In this document: positions 28,998-37,928 of the stretch, in pieces
Layout of the letters: every line of letters begins with the position of its first letter
Position numbering within the stretch: position 1 is the stretch's first letter
Origin: JABLTI01 sp035528035
GTDB lineage: Archaea; Asgardarchaeota; Heimdallarchaeia; JABLTI01
Length of the DNA stretch: 64,000 bases
Reading direction: 5' to 3'
Assembly (NCBI GenBank): GCA_035528035.1
Contig: DATKZI010000053.1
Span: forward strand, 1-64,000
Position numbers and translations under genes: made by a program
The notes under the pieces: model-generated
Database searches by the model: none
Told to the model about the DNA's origin: nothing
Seen by the model: the letters and a program-made list of their open reading frames with translations, nothing else

Positions 28998-29084
28998 TTA
29001 AGCATCCTCATGCGAGTTATTTATGCCTTTGATTTTAAAGTCTTTAGATTCGAATAATAAAGAAGGAAGAATGTAAATGTAAGA

Positions 29085-31331
29085 TTATTTCTTACCTTCC
29101 ATCTCTTCTTCCATTCGATTCTTCCAGACGTGTTTGACTTCATCTAATGATAAGTTAACAATCGATTGATTATCATTATTTTCTATTACAAGTTTCTTTT
29201 CTTGAGTTACCCTTCCAATAAAGGAAGCGGAAATTTCATCTTCAGCAAAAATGGAAATTATTTCTTCAATATTTTCTTCTTTTGCAGTAAAGATAAATCG
29301 TCCAAGGCTTTCTGAGAAAAGCAAGATATCTAATCGTTCTGTATCAGCAACAATCCGATTTGTATTTATTTGATAACCCAAATCGCCTAAAATAGCCATT
29401 TCTGTAAGAGCAGCAAAAAGCCCTCCTTTGGATATATCGTGACTAGCAGTCACTAAACCACTTTTAATAACATAGACTACTTTTGTGAGGAGGGTTTTAA
29501 CCCGTGCAAAATCAACTTTTGGGACTATACCATCATCTTTTTGATGAATAACAGTGGAGTATTCTGATCCTCCAATCTCGGTTTTAGTTTCACCAATAAG
29601 TATGATAAATTCATCAGCCTCTTTAAATTTGGCATTTACTGCTTTAGAAACATCCTCAAGTAAACCTGCTGCGAAAATAACTGGTGAAGGTTTTACAGCG
29701 ATATCATTTACTTCATCATGATTATAGAAACTAACATTTCCGCCTACACAAGGAACATCTAAAGCTCGAGCTGCATCTCCTAAACCTTCGACAACCTTTT
29801 CAAAGGTCCAAAAAACTTGTGGATGTTCGGGATTCCCAAAATTTAAGCAATCAGTGAAAGCAATAGGTTCAGCTCCTACTGCAGCTATATTACTACAGGA
29901 TTCCATCAAAATTCCCGCACCGCCATTGTAAGGATCTAAATAACATTGCTGGGAATTCCCATCAAAGGTAACTGCTACTCCTCTTTTACTATTAAATTCA
30001 GAAAGTCTAAATACCCCTGCATCACCTTGGCCCGATTTAACCACTGAATGAAGACCTATTTCGGTGTCATATTGTCTATAAACCCAGCTGCGACTGATCA
30101 TATTGTCACTACTCATGATCTTTCGACAGATGTCATTAAATTCGTTTATTTTAGGTTCTTTAGGCAACCATTTTCCATTAAGAGCACTTAGATATTTTGG
30201 ATAACTAGCTTTTCTATCTGCTGCAGGCGGTTTAGTAAGCAAATGTGCTGGCAAATCAACTATAGTTTGCCCTTTATATTTAACTACACATTTACCGCTT
30301 TCAGTAACTTCACCAAGGATTTCATAAGGGAGTTCATATTTGCTAAAAACAGCACCTATTTTCTCAATATTTTCAGGTTTTACAACAAAGAACATTCTCT
30401 CTTGAGATTCACTGATTAGAATTTCCCATGGAGCCATATCACTCTCACGAAGTCGAATATTTTCGAGGTTGATTTCTGTTCCGGTACCACCCATGTCAGC
30501 TGTTTCAGAGATAGAGCATGTTACACCTGCTGCACCTAAATCTTTCAGCCCTTCAACTAAACCTTTTTTGATGGCTTCTAAAGTTGCTTCGATGATCAAT
30601 TTTTTCATATAAGGATCACCTATTTGAACTGCTCCTCGATCACTTTCAGATTCTTCAGTGATGTTTTTCGAAGCAAAAGAAGCACCTCCAATACCATCTC
30701 TACCAGTTGACCCACCAAGTAAAATTAACTTATCTCCAGGAGTATTCGCTCTGCTATGCGCAAGTTCTTCTTTGCGCATAACTCCAAAACAACCAACGTT
30801 AATGAGACAATTTATTTGGAACGAAGGGTCAAATTCAATATCCCCTCCAGCGTTGGCTATTCCAACACAATTTCCATAACTGCCCACTCCTTTTGTAACC
30901 CATTTTAATAACCATTTTGTGTGAGGATCGGATAATTTACCTAACCGGAAACTATCAAGCAAACCTATTGGTCGCGCACCCATACATAGAATATCTCGAA
31001 TTATTCCACCAATACCAGTTGCTGAACCGTTGTAAGGGTCAAGTGCACTTGGGTGGTTATGAGATTCTAGCTTAAATACTAATGCCAAACCATCTCCAAT
31101 ATCAACGACACCCGCATCTTCACCAGGACCACAAATTACTCTTGGACCTTCAGTAGGTAATTTTGGTAAAACAGGACGAGAACTTTTGTAACTACAATGT
31201 TCGGAATTCATTACTTCTAACATTGCTGCTTCAGAAAGAGTTAGATCTCGTTTAAGGACACTATAAACAGCCTCTTTTTCTTCTTCAGTCAAATTTATTT
31301 TATCTTTTAGAATATATTCTTGTTGAGACAT
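29085..31331 (-). CDS. purL: PurL, FGAM synthase large (synthetase) subunit
   Basis: The 748-residue small-type PurL works with PurQ (glutaminase) and PurS to convert FGAR to FGAM. SHNHPSALDPYNGSATGIGG (about 91-110) and GGSTGRDGIGGASF are conserved ATP and substrate segments, and the second half repeats the AIRS/PurM-like fold (GGNVSFYN; ASHDISKGGLFAAL). Its start lies 2 nt after the purQ stop. Confidence 0.96.
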   Translation of the reverse strand: MSQQEYILKDKINLTEEEKEAVYSVLKRDLTLSEAAMLEVMNSEHCSYKSSRPVLPKLPTEGPRVICGPGEDAGVVDIGDGLALVFKLESHNHPSALDPYNGSATGIGGIIRDILCMGARPIGLLDSFRLGKLSDPHTKWLLKWVTKGVGSYGNCVGIANAGGDIEFDPSFQINCLINVGCFGVMRKEELAHSRANTPGDKLILLGGSTGRDGIGGASFASKNITEESESDRGAVQIGDPYMKKLIIEATLEAIKKGLVEGLKDLGAAGVTCSISETADMGGTGTEINLENIRLRESDMAPWEILISESQERMFFVVKPENIEKIGAVFSKYELPYEILGEVTESGKCVVKYKGQTIVDLPAHLLTKPPAADRKASYPKYLSALNGKWLPKEPKINEFNDICRKIMSSDNMISRSWVYRQYDTEIGLHSVVKSGQGDAGVFRLSEFNSKRGVAVTFDGNSQQCYLDPYNGGAGILMESCSNIAAVGAEPIAFTDCLNFGNPEHPQVFWTFEKVVEGLGDAARALDVPCVGGNVSFYNHDEVNDIAVKPSPVIFAAGLLEDVSKAVNAKFKEADEFIILIGETKTEIGGSEYSTVIHQKDDGIVPKVDFARVKTLLTKVVYVIKSGLVTASHDISKGGLFAALTEMAILGDLGYQINTNRIVADTERLDILLFSESLGRFIFTAKEENIEEIISIFAEDEISASFIGRVTQEKKLVIENNDNQSIVNLSLDEVKHVWKNRMEEEMEGKK

Positions 31332-31333
31332 TA

Positions 31334-32050
31334 CTATATCCTCCTAAAGAAGTTCTCAATTGACTTAAAGTATAACCTACCATCGTCTGTTCCCCAAGGA
31401 CTTAAAGCACTCTCAGATGCACGCTCTGGATGGGGCATTAATCCTACAACATTTCCTTCCAAATTACAAATTCCCGCGATATTCTCTATCGAACCATTTG
31501 GATTAGCTTCTTTTGTTATCTGGCTGTTTTCATCAGCGTATCGCCAGACAATTTGGTCATTATCATTGAGTTCTTTGAGTCCCAGTTCATCGTTGAAATA
31601 TCTACCTTCTCCATGAGCAATTGGAACTCGCCAGAGATCACCTTTTATTCCTAGAGAGGTTGCTGCACTGCGATTTGTTTCCACACGTAGATTAACCCAT
31701 TTACAACTGAAACGCAACGTATCGTTGCCAATTAATGCACCAGGTAGCAATCCAGATTCCACAAGAATTTGAAAACCATTACAAACGCCAAAAACCGGGG
31801 TGCCATCATTAGCAAGTTTCTTAACATTATCCATAACAGCAGTGTTAGCAGCAATTATTCCTGCTCGTAAATGATCACCATAAGAGAACCCTCCCGGAAG
31901 GAAAATAGCATCATAATCATCAAGGACATTGGTAGCCTCTTTATACCAAACAAGGTCAACTTGCCACCCCATAACTTCACGCATTGCATAAACAAGGTCT
32001 CGATCACAAGTGGATCCTGAGAATTGGATTACAATTACTTTCATTGTCAT
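31334..32050 (-). CDS. purQ: PurQ, FGAM synthase glutaminase subunit
   Basis: A class I glutamine amidotransferase feeding ammonia to PurL. The nucleophile cysteine lies in GVCNGFQIL (about residue 90), the oxyanion strand in PGGFSYGDHLRAG, and the catalytic His/Glu in PHPER. ATG at 32050 is chosen because GAGGT precedes it; ATG at 32044 or TTG at 32065 are possible. It lies between purS and purL. Confidence 0.95.
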   Translation of the reverse strand: MTMKVIVIQFSGSTCDRDLVYAMREVMGWQVDLVWYKEATNVLDDYDAIFLPGGFSYGDHLRAGIIAANTAVMDNVKKLANDGTPVFGVCNGFQILVESGLLPGALIGNDTLRFSCKWVNLRVETNRSAATSLGIKGDLWRVPIAHGEGRYFNDELGLKELNDNDQIVWRYADENSQITKEANPNGSIENIAGICNLEGNVVGLMPHPERASESALSPWGTDDGRLYFKSIENFFRRI

Positions 32051-32075
32051 GGTGTACGACCTCAATTTCGAATCA

Positions 32076-32333
32076 TTAATCGATAATTTTAATTGAACAG
32101 GAATGAGCTACAGGATTATAGATTCGGAGCTCATTGACCATCTTCCAGCAGATAGCTTCTGCTTCAGAAGCATCTCGGGCTTCAACAATAACCTTCAAAA
32201 TTTTCCCGCTACGAACAGAAGAGACCATTTTATAACCGTGTTTCATCATTAGATCACGCATTATAGTCTCACCCTCTGGATCGCGAGCGTTCTTTTTACC
32301 CTCAATAATAACTTCAGCATTGAATTTGGGCAT
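32076..32333 (-). CDS. purS: PurS, FGAM synthase small subunit
   Basis: An 85-residue PurS protein that bridges PurQ and PurL. It has the usual start MPKFNAEVIIEGKKNARDPE and the closing region with MVNELRIYNPVAHSC. First gene of the minus-strand purine run, 25 nt before purQ. GGCGGT upstream may be the ribosome site. Confidence 0.94.
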   Translation of the reverse strand: MPKFNAEVIIEGKKNARDPEGETIMRDLMMKHGYKMVSSVRSGKILKVIVEARDASEAEAICWKMVNELRIYNPVAHSCSIKIID

Positions 32334-32385
32334 GAACTAGTAACCGCCTAAGATAATAGTACTGATTATGTTTCCCAAGCAGTAA

Positions 32386-32400
32386 AGGGTTTTAAATGTT
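32386..32400 (-). promoter_or_regulatory. TATA-like element of the purS operon
   Basis: Read on the minus strand, AACATTTAAAACCC lies about 55-65 nt upstream of the purS start and fits a TATA box with a transcription start near 32365. It is the only obvious candidate for the long purine operon. Confidence 0.35.
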
Positions 32401-32452
32401 TTTTATCAAATAATAAATTAGCAAAAAGAAAAAGAGTATGGAAAATGAGGTT

Positions 32453-33832
32453 TTATGTTTTTGGAATAACATAAATACCTGCATCAGCCATGACATAAAT
32501 TAATCCTTTGGGATTTTCTTTCAAAAAGTCAGCAACGTAATTTTTGATTGTTTCTTGAACTGATTCTTTAATTTCAATTGGATTTATTCTAAAAGTTTCT
32601 TTGAGTTCTTTGGGATCCATTTCACTTATCATATCTATTTGATTCTCTTTCAAGATTCTTATTAGATCAACTGGTTTTTGATTACCAATTTTGAATGTCT
32701 CTTCGCTACATTTGTTCGCTACAACCCATTTCAAAGCTTCATCTAGGTCTAAATCTTTCACTGCAAGCATTGTATCATGATAAGCTTGGTTGCCAACACC
32801 ATCTTCTGAACGCGCTAATAGAAGGATTTTACCACCTTTTTTAACAGCATTCCATGCAGCATGGACACCTTTCCCTGCTTGATAAAGGTTCAATCCAAGC
32901 TCACCTGTAGTAACAATTACTAGGTCAGCACCTTTATCGACATTTACTATTCTAAGAAGTTTTAATAATTCAAGTGCTAAATCATGTAATGAAATGATAT
33001 TTCCAGCATTTAATTTGACGATTTTCTTTTGATGGAGAATAGCATCAATACAAAAAACAGCCTTAGTTTTCATTACCTCTTGAACCATTTCTTTCATATC
33101 TTGAATAACAGGATTTCCTTGTGTATTTCCTAAACGACATTCAGCTCTAAAACCTGATTCTGGGTTGAATGCTTTTGGATGGTTTCTACTAATCGTTTTT
33201 CTTCCTGAAATACCAGGGAAGAATTGTTTTACTGTTCCAGCTACACCAGCAAAATAATGATACTCAGAATCTGTCATAGGAATGATCAGACATGATTCTA
33301 AAGCTAATTTATTTAGGAAGATAGGTGTTCCTCTGCTTGAGGTTCCAATTTGCTCGACCCCTTCATCACAATTATGACTTACTACATGGTCCTTATATTT
33401 ATTCCAAATCTCTGTTCCCAAAATCTTTTTCTCAATTTCTTCATCTGTTGGTGGACGATGAGTTCCACTAGCAATAAGTATCTTAAGATCCTCGGGAGCC
33501 ACACCATATTCAATAATTTTCGGGAAGAGAATAGGTAGAAGAATTCGTGTATGTATATTTGGTCTTGTATTATCATCAGTTAGAATTATTACAGTCTTCC
33601 CTTTTGAATAACTATTTTTTATTAATTCTTTTAAGGGGGGACTATCAATTGGTTTTTCTAAAACTTCCACTAGCTTTTTCTCGATATTTTTGATTTCTGG
33701 AAAATCTCCTTTAATCTCAAGATAATGTGCATTAGCACCTTTTGGTATGTAATAATTTATTTCATCCTCGCCATAATCAATAGGCATATCCAAATATTTG
33801 TCAGTCATTTTTTTTGACCATCCATTAATCAT
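32453..33832 (-). CDS. LarA-family (nickel-pincer lactate racemase-like) protein
   Basis: This 459-residue protein has the LarA/DUF2088 fold. SGTHRPPTDEE holds H125 and SHNCDEG holds H153. The loop GVAGTVKQFFPGISGRKTIS contains K202, a candidate for the lysine that carries the nickel-pincer nucleotide. LarA racemises lactate or other 2-hydroxyacids. The maturation genes larB, larC and larE are not in the window. A shorter start at 33808 exists. A nickel regulator and transporter lie about 17 kb away. Confidence 0.85.
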   Translation of the reverse strand: MINGWSKKMTDKYLDMPIDYGEDEINYYIPKGANAHYLEIKGDFPEIKNIEKKLVEVLEKPIDSPPLKELIKNSYSKGKTVIILTDDNTRPNIHTRILLPILFPKIIEYGVAPEDLKILIASGTHRPPTDEEIEKKILGTEIWNKYKDHVVSHNCDEGVEQIGTSSRGTPIFLNKLALESCLIIPMTDSEYHYFAGVAGTVKQFFPGISGRKTISRNHPKAFNPESGFRAECRLGNTQGNPVIQDMKEMVQEVMKTKAVFCIDAILHQKKIVKLNAGNIISLHDLALELLKLLRIVNVDKGADLVIVTTGELGLNLYQAGKGVHAAWNAVKKGGKILLLARSEDGVGNQAYHDTMLAVKDLDLDEALKWVVANKCSEETFKIGNQKPVDLIRILKENQIDMISEMDPKELKETFRINPIEIKESVQETIKNYVADFLKENPKGLIYVMADAGIYVIPKT

Positions 33833-33999
33833 TTTTTAAGTGAAAGAAGATTGTTTCTGCTAATATTTAATTCTTTTACTTATTTTTGTTAATATTTCAT
33901 TGTTTATTCTGTATTTAATCTAGAACTGTGATAAGCAAATCTTTTATTTTATAAAATAATTGTATATTCAATTACTATTACACATATGAGACGATTTGA

Positions 34000-34338
34000 A
34001 TGACCAAAATAAAATTATGTGGAATAAACGAAATAGCAAATAAAGGTGTTAAAACTTTTAATATCGAAGATTTAGATATAGCTGTTTTTAATATTGATAA
34101 TAAATTCTATGCGATTGATCGAAAATGTACACATCTTAAAGGCAATCTTGCCAAAGGTCTACTTCAAGCTGAAGATAAAACTATTAAATGTCCCTTACAT
34201 GGTTCAGTGTTTAGTCTTGAGACAGGTAATTTGCTCAGTCCACCAGGTACATTAGCTGGTTGGTTCAAAAAAGCAAAAAATACTCACGTTTATAAAATTG
34301 AAATAAAAGATAACTTTCTTTATCTAATTCGAAAGTAG
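34000..34338 (+). CDS. Rieske-type [2Fe-2S] ferredoxin
   Basis: A 112-residue soluble Rieske protein. The cluster ligands are C43-x-H45 in CTHLKG and C64-x2-H67 in CPLHGSVF. The size fits a stand-alone ferredoxin, as used by dioxygenases or nitrite reductases, rather than a membrane Rieske subunit. The electron partner is not evident nearby. A TATA-like TTTTATAAAATA lies about 50 nt upstream. Confidence 0.88.
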   Translation: MTKIKLCGINEIANKGVKTFNIEDLDIAVFNIDNKFYAIDRKCTHLKGNLAKGLLQAEDKTIKCPLHGSVFSLETGNLLSPPGTLAGWFKKAKNTHVYKIEIKDNFLYLIRK

Positions 34339-34396
34339 GCCATTTACTTTTTTTTTATAAAAAGTACCACAAATAAAAATCAGACTATAATTGAAA

Positions 34397-34414
34397 AACA
34401 GTTTTAAAACTGTT
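34397..34414. promoter_or_regulatory. Perfect 18-nt palindrome before the first cassette
   Basis: AACAGTTTTAAAACTGTT is a perfect palindrome. It ends 10 nt before a TATA-like TTTATATTATTT (34426-34437) that serves the gene at 34485. Its position and symmetry suit an operator for a winged-helix dimer, such as the regulators of the adjoining cassettes. Confidence 0.5.
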
Positions 34415-34484
34415 AAGAGAGATTGTTTATATTATTTAGCATCCTATACAATTGTAGAAACGAAATAAGGTTTGAATATAAAAC

Positions 34485-35471
34485 ATGCAAGTTAAACGAT
34501 TATCTACCCTCATACCTTTATTACTACTAATTTCAATTTTTATGTTATCTATACATAATATTACACCTTTAGGAAGTCCATATATAGGTGTTAAATCTGA
34601 ATTGGATGAAATAACTGTAACAACCCAATTTCTTACATTAAAAATACTTGACTATAAACCAAACTTTGCTTGGTGGTATGAGAATTTAACATCAGCTATA
34701 GAAGAATATTGTATCCGTTTTACCAAAATCCAAGAATACTTTGGAATAAATCAATATCTGTCCGATAGAGTAGATTTAGGTGGCATAAGCTATAATCTTT
34801 TGACAAGTGAATGGGAAACAATTATAGTTGAACATGAAGAATTTGTTTCAGTTAATCTTACTTTATCAGGTCTAGCTAATAATGTGATTATCCAATTTAT
34901 AATCCAAGTCTTTTCAGTTAATAATGTTCTAAATTATTCGAATGAACTTGTTGCACCTTTAGTAGAAAGTCAAATAGAAATTATTGTGAAAAACTGGGTT
35001 TATACCCCCGGAGCTCAGGGATTAGCAATAAAATCAGAAGTGTATGAACGTGCAAATAATGATTATGTTTTCATTGCAAATCAAACTACACGTTATCATA
35101 ATATTGATTCATTAAGCTTTAATTCGTATACTGGGTATGAAAGTGAAAAAGCTTATTATAATTGGGTAGAATATGCTGGGTATTCAAATGAAACAACAAG
35201 CCAATTTCCAGTAGAAATAGGTTCATCTTTCTTTAATGAAGTTCCTAGTATACCCGGAGAAAATGAAATGATTCATCTCTGGTTTTCCTATCCTGAAGAA
35301 CTTGATTTACCAGTAATAACACATAATGTTATTCTTGGTGTTTATAGAGTTTCACCAACATTTCCTAGCCAAATGGTTGGAACCAGTTACTACTATATAC
35401 TAAGCTCAATATTAGGAGTCAATATTTTGCTAATAATCTTTCAAAGAAGAAAAAATAAAAATAGATTATAA
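34485..35471 (+). CDS. Secreted membrane-anchored protein, cassette copy 1 (A1)
   Basis: A 328-residue protein with a signal segment (about 8-28), a beta-rich extracellular domain, and a C-terminal membrane helix (YYYILSSILGVNILLIIF) followed by basic residues. It is clearly homologous to the gene at 36865: both share FTKIQE, GISYNLLTS and LTLSGLAN. No known family was recognised. A transmembrane regulator gene follows, suggesting the pair work together at the cell surface. Confidence 0.7.
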   Translation: MQVKRLSTLIPLLLLISIFMLSIHNITPLGSPYIGVKSELDEITVTTQFLTLKILDYKPNFAWWYENLTSAIEEYCIRFTKIQEYFGINQYLSDRVDLGGISYNLLTSEWETIIVEHEEFVSVNLTLSGLANNVIIQFIIQVFSVNNVLNYSNELVAPLVESQIEIIVKNWVYTPGAQGLAIKSEVYERANNDYVFIANQTTRYHNIDSLSFNSYTGYESEKAYYNWVEYAGYSNETTSQFPVEIGSSFFNEVPSIPGENEMIHLWFSYPEELDLPVITHNVILGVYRVSPTFPSQMVGTSYYYILSSILGVNILLIIFQRRKNKNRL

Positions 35472-35500
35472 AAAGTAATGATTAACTGCATTACCTTTTT
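35471..35500 (+). terminator. Hairpin after cassette gene A1
   Basis: GTAATG and CATTAC pair over an 8-nt loop. They are flanked by AAAA on the left and TTTTT on the right, immediately after the stop codon. This may end or attenuate transcription before the regulator gene. Confidence 0.5.
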
Positions 35501-35575
35501 AGCAAGGTAAATTTAATAATAATAGAAAAATTACGAAATGAGTAGATGATAAGTTAACTCCCTGGGGAAAAAGAG

Positions 35576-36679
35576 ATGAAAAATAAGCAAATTATTGGCA
35601 TCCTTTTAACAACCTTTTTCCTAGTGAATATACCAATAGTTTGCTCTCAACCAACTCTCAATGATCAAACATTTTCAAACACAGAAACAACCATGAATGA
35701 TTCTATAATTTCTGCAGTAAGTGAAGAGAAAATTTGCAATCATAAAATGGAAGTAAAAATAAGATCAGATAATTCTACTGTGAAAATTATTTCCACTCTT
35801 ATCATTGAAAACAATAACTCTGAACCGATTTTTCACTATTTATTTACTATAAATAAAACCATCAGTTCTGTTTTTGTTTATGATCCAATCGGTCCATTGG
35901 AATTTTCTTGGTCGGTAAAATCAGATTCAAGTATACTCAATATTACCATGAGATACCCACTTTTAGAAGGTTTAAAATATGTTTTTTCAGTCTCTTATGA
36001 GTTATATGATATTATCTATTTTAATCTGGAACCTCTCGAGTATTTCAGTTTAGAATATTTTGTACTTCATACTATGATTACAGAGCAATTCATACTTGAA
36101 ATTTCTCTACCACTCAATTATGGATTAATTGACACAGAATCCCCCAGACCTACCATTCCATCTCCTGATAGAGTCTTTACTGATGAGAAAATTGTGAAAA
36201 TAGTTTGGGAATTAGAAAATCCTGTGCTAAATTTGGAATATTCATATATTATTCGGTATAAGAAATTAGTTGAGAATTCTGTCTCTACGATTATCGAACC
36301 TTCATACAAATTAAGCTGGTTATTTACCATAGTAGGTTTTGCAGTTGGTGTAGGTTTGAGCATAGCTGTTTTTGTATTTATTGTTAAAAAGAAATATCAA
36401 CCAGATAAATCAGATCTTGTAAGTTCATTACTTTCAGAAGCTGAACAAGTAGTACTTAGAGCTATTACTGATGAAGGAGGAGTAGCGATTCAAAGAAGGA
36501 TTTGTGAAAGAACTGGTTATTCAAAATCTAAAGTTTCACAAATATTATTGAAATTAGAAGAGAAAAATGTTCTCAAGCGTGAACGATGGGGAAGAACAAA
36601 TAGAGTATCAATAACTAATTCATCATTCCTTAAACTTGAATTAGAAAATTACCCCCCCCAGAAAAACGATGAAGAATAA
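35576..36679 (+). CDS. Transmembrane winged-helix regulator, cassette copy 1 (B1)
   Basis: A 367-residue one-component regulator. After a signal segment (about 6-24) comes an extracellular domain (about 50-240) with several N-glycosylation-type sites. A membrane helix follows (247-270), then KKKY, then a cytoplasmic winged helix (about 283-348) with RRICERTGYSKSKVSQILLK as its recognition region. The topology is outside-to-inside, like a sensor that binds DNA directly. The paralogue at 37929 has a nearly identical DNA-binding part. The start follows GGGGAAAAAGAG. Confidence 0.8.
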   Translation: MKNKQIIGILLTTFFLVNIPIVCSQPTLNDQTFSNTETTMNDSIISAVSEEKICNHKMEVKIRSDNSTVKIISTLIIENNNSEPIFHYLFTINKTISSVFVYDPIGPLEFSWSVKSDSSILNITMRYPLLEGLKYVFSVSYELYDIIYFNLEPLEYFSLEYFVLHTMITEQFILEISLPLNYGLIDTESPRPTIPSPDRVFTDEKIVKIVWELENPVLNLEYSYIIRYKKLVENSVSTIIEPSYKLSWLFTIVGFAVGVGLSIAVFVFIVKKKYQPDKSDLVSSLLSEAEQVVLRAITDEGGVAIQRRICERTGYSKSKVSQILLKLEEKNVLKRERWGRTNRVSITNSSFLKLELENYPPQKNDEE

Positions 36680-36695
36680 TTTTTCACATTAGAAC

Positions 36696-36714
36696 ATAGT
36701 ATTTTAAAAACTAT
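36696..36714. promoter_or_regulatory. Near-perfect palindrome before the second cassette
   Basis: ATAGTATTTTAAAAACTAT is symmetric except for one base pair. Its core AGT-TTTTAAAA-ACT resembles the palindrome at 34397. It lies upstream of TATA-like elements near 36758 and 36782, so it may be the operator of the second cassette; it could also be part of a terminator for the gene ending at 36679. Confidence 0.4.
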
Positions 36715-36864
36715 ACTTAAACCATCATTAAACCTTTCCTAAACCATTGTCTAAGATTATTTATAGTATACTTATTCTAATATGTATATAGAGTTAAAAT
36801 AAGACAACCTATGTAAAATATCAAGATTGGTTTTATTTGTAATTAAACTAAGAGGTTAAACATC

Positions 36865-37830
36865 ATGATTGGAAATAAAAAATCAATGTTAAGTTTATCA
36901 TTCATCTTATTGTTCTTAATTCCCGTTATAATTAGTTTTGCTTCTGCAAAACCTGATGGTATAACATGTGAAGAAGGGCAAGGTGGAATAATTATACAAA
37001 CCAACTATATGACCTTAAAGATTGTTGAAAGTAAACCACATTTCATTTGGTGGAATGGTAATCAATCAATTGCTGATGAAATGTATAATGTCCAATTTAC
37101 TAAAATACAAGAATTCTCTGGTGATGATAATATTCTTGATGACAAAATGGAACTTACTGGTATCTCCTATAATTTACTAACAAGTGATTGGGTAACAGAA
37201 ATAGATGAAGGAGAAAATTATGTCACAGTAACATTAACATTATCAGGATTAGCTAATGGAGCTGAAATCCAATTTGTTATTAACATGTATAGTGAAGATA
37301 AAATCATTCCTGGCACCGACCAAATTGTTGAAGCTTTAACTGAAGTGAAATTTGATATTATAATTAATGATTGGAAATTTGGTCCAACAGCAACAGGTCT
37401 TGCTCTTCAAACATTTATTCTAGAATCACAACAAAGAAATCGTGTACGTATTCGAAACAGTACTGTATCTGAAAATGGAAATGCTACTAGAACTATGTTT
37501 TTTGAAAGCGAAGAATATGGCAGCGAAAAAGTAGCTTATTATGAATGGGCGAATATTGCTGATATTTATGATGGTGCTGTAAAAGTCGATACTATTGAAG
37601 TTGGTTCTGCTTTCTTTTTTGATGGAAGCGAAGGGATGGGTCCAGGTGTTCCTGGTATGACTACCATGTATCTTACCTATCCAAATTATGGAGATGACCT
37701 ATCACTTGTACATGATCCTTCTGTAGGTATTTATCCCGAATCTTTCAGTGTAGCATTATACACTCTACCAATAATTGGTGGATTATTGCTCACCACTGGA
37801 ATAGTAATGATCATTCGAAAACGCAAATAA
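36865..37830 (+). CDS. Secreted membrane-anchored protein, cassette copy 2 (A2)
   Basis: The 321-residue paralogue of the gene at 34485, with a signal segment (about 7-28), the same beta-rich domain (FTKIQEF, GISYNLLTSDW, LTLSGLANGAEIQF), and a C-terminal helix followed by RKRK. It differs most in the last third, where it has a Gly/Pro-rich loop (GSEGMGPGVPGM). It starts behind AAGAGGT. A strong hairpin lies after its stop. Confidence 0.7.
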   Translation: MIGNKKSMLSLSFILLFLIPVIISFASAKPDGITCEEGQGGIIIQTNYMTLKIVESKPHFIWWNGNQSIADEMYNVQFTKIQEFSGDDNILDDKMELTGISYNLLTSDWVTEIDEGENYVTVTLTLSGLANGAEIQFVINMYSEDKIIPGTDQIVEALTEVKFDIIINDWKFGPTATGLALQTFILESQQRNRVRIRNSTVSENGNATRTMFFESEEYGSEKVAYYEWANIADIYDGAVKVDTIEVGSAFFFDGSEGMGPGVPGMTTMYLTYPNYGDDLSLVHDPSVGIYPESFSVALYTLPIIGGLLLTTGIVMIIRKRK

Positions 37831-37839
37831 GCTTTCTCC

Positions 37840-37874
37840 TGATGTGGTTTTGGTACCAATCCAAAATCACATCA
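37840..37874 (+). terminator. Long hairpin after cassette gene A2
   Basis: TGATGTG pairs with CACATCA, and TTTTGG with CCAAAA, with one mismatch between and a 7-nt loop. It starts 10 nt after the stop codon of A2 and precedes regulator B2. It may terminate, attenuate or protect the A2 transcript. Confidence 0.55.
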
Positions 37875-37928
37875 CAAATTATTTTTAAAAAACGTTAAAT
37901 AATAAAAGTATCTTTTAATTACTAGAGC

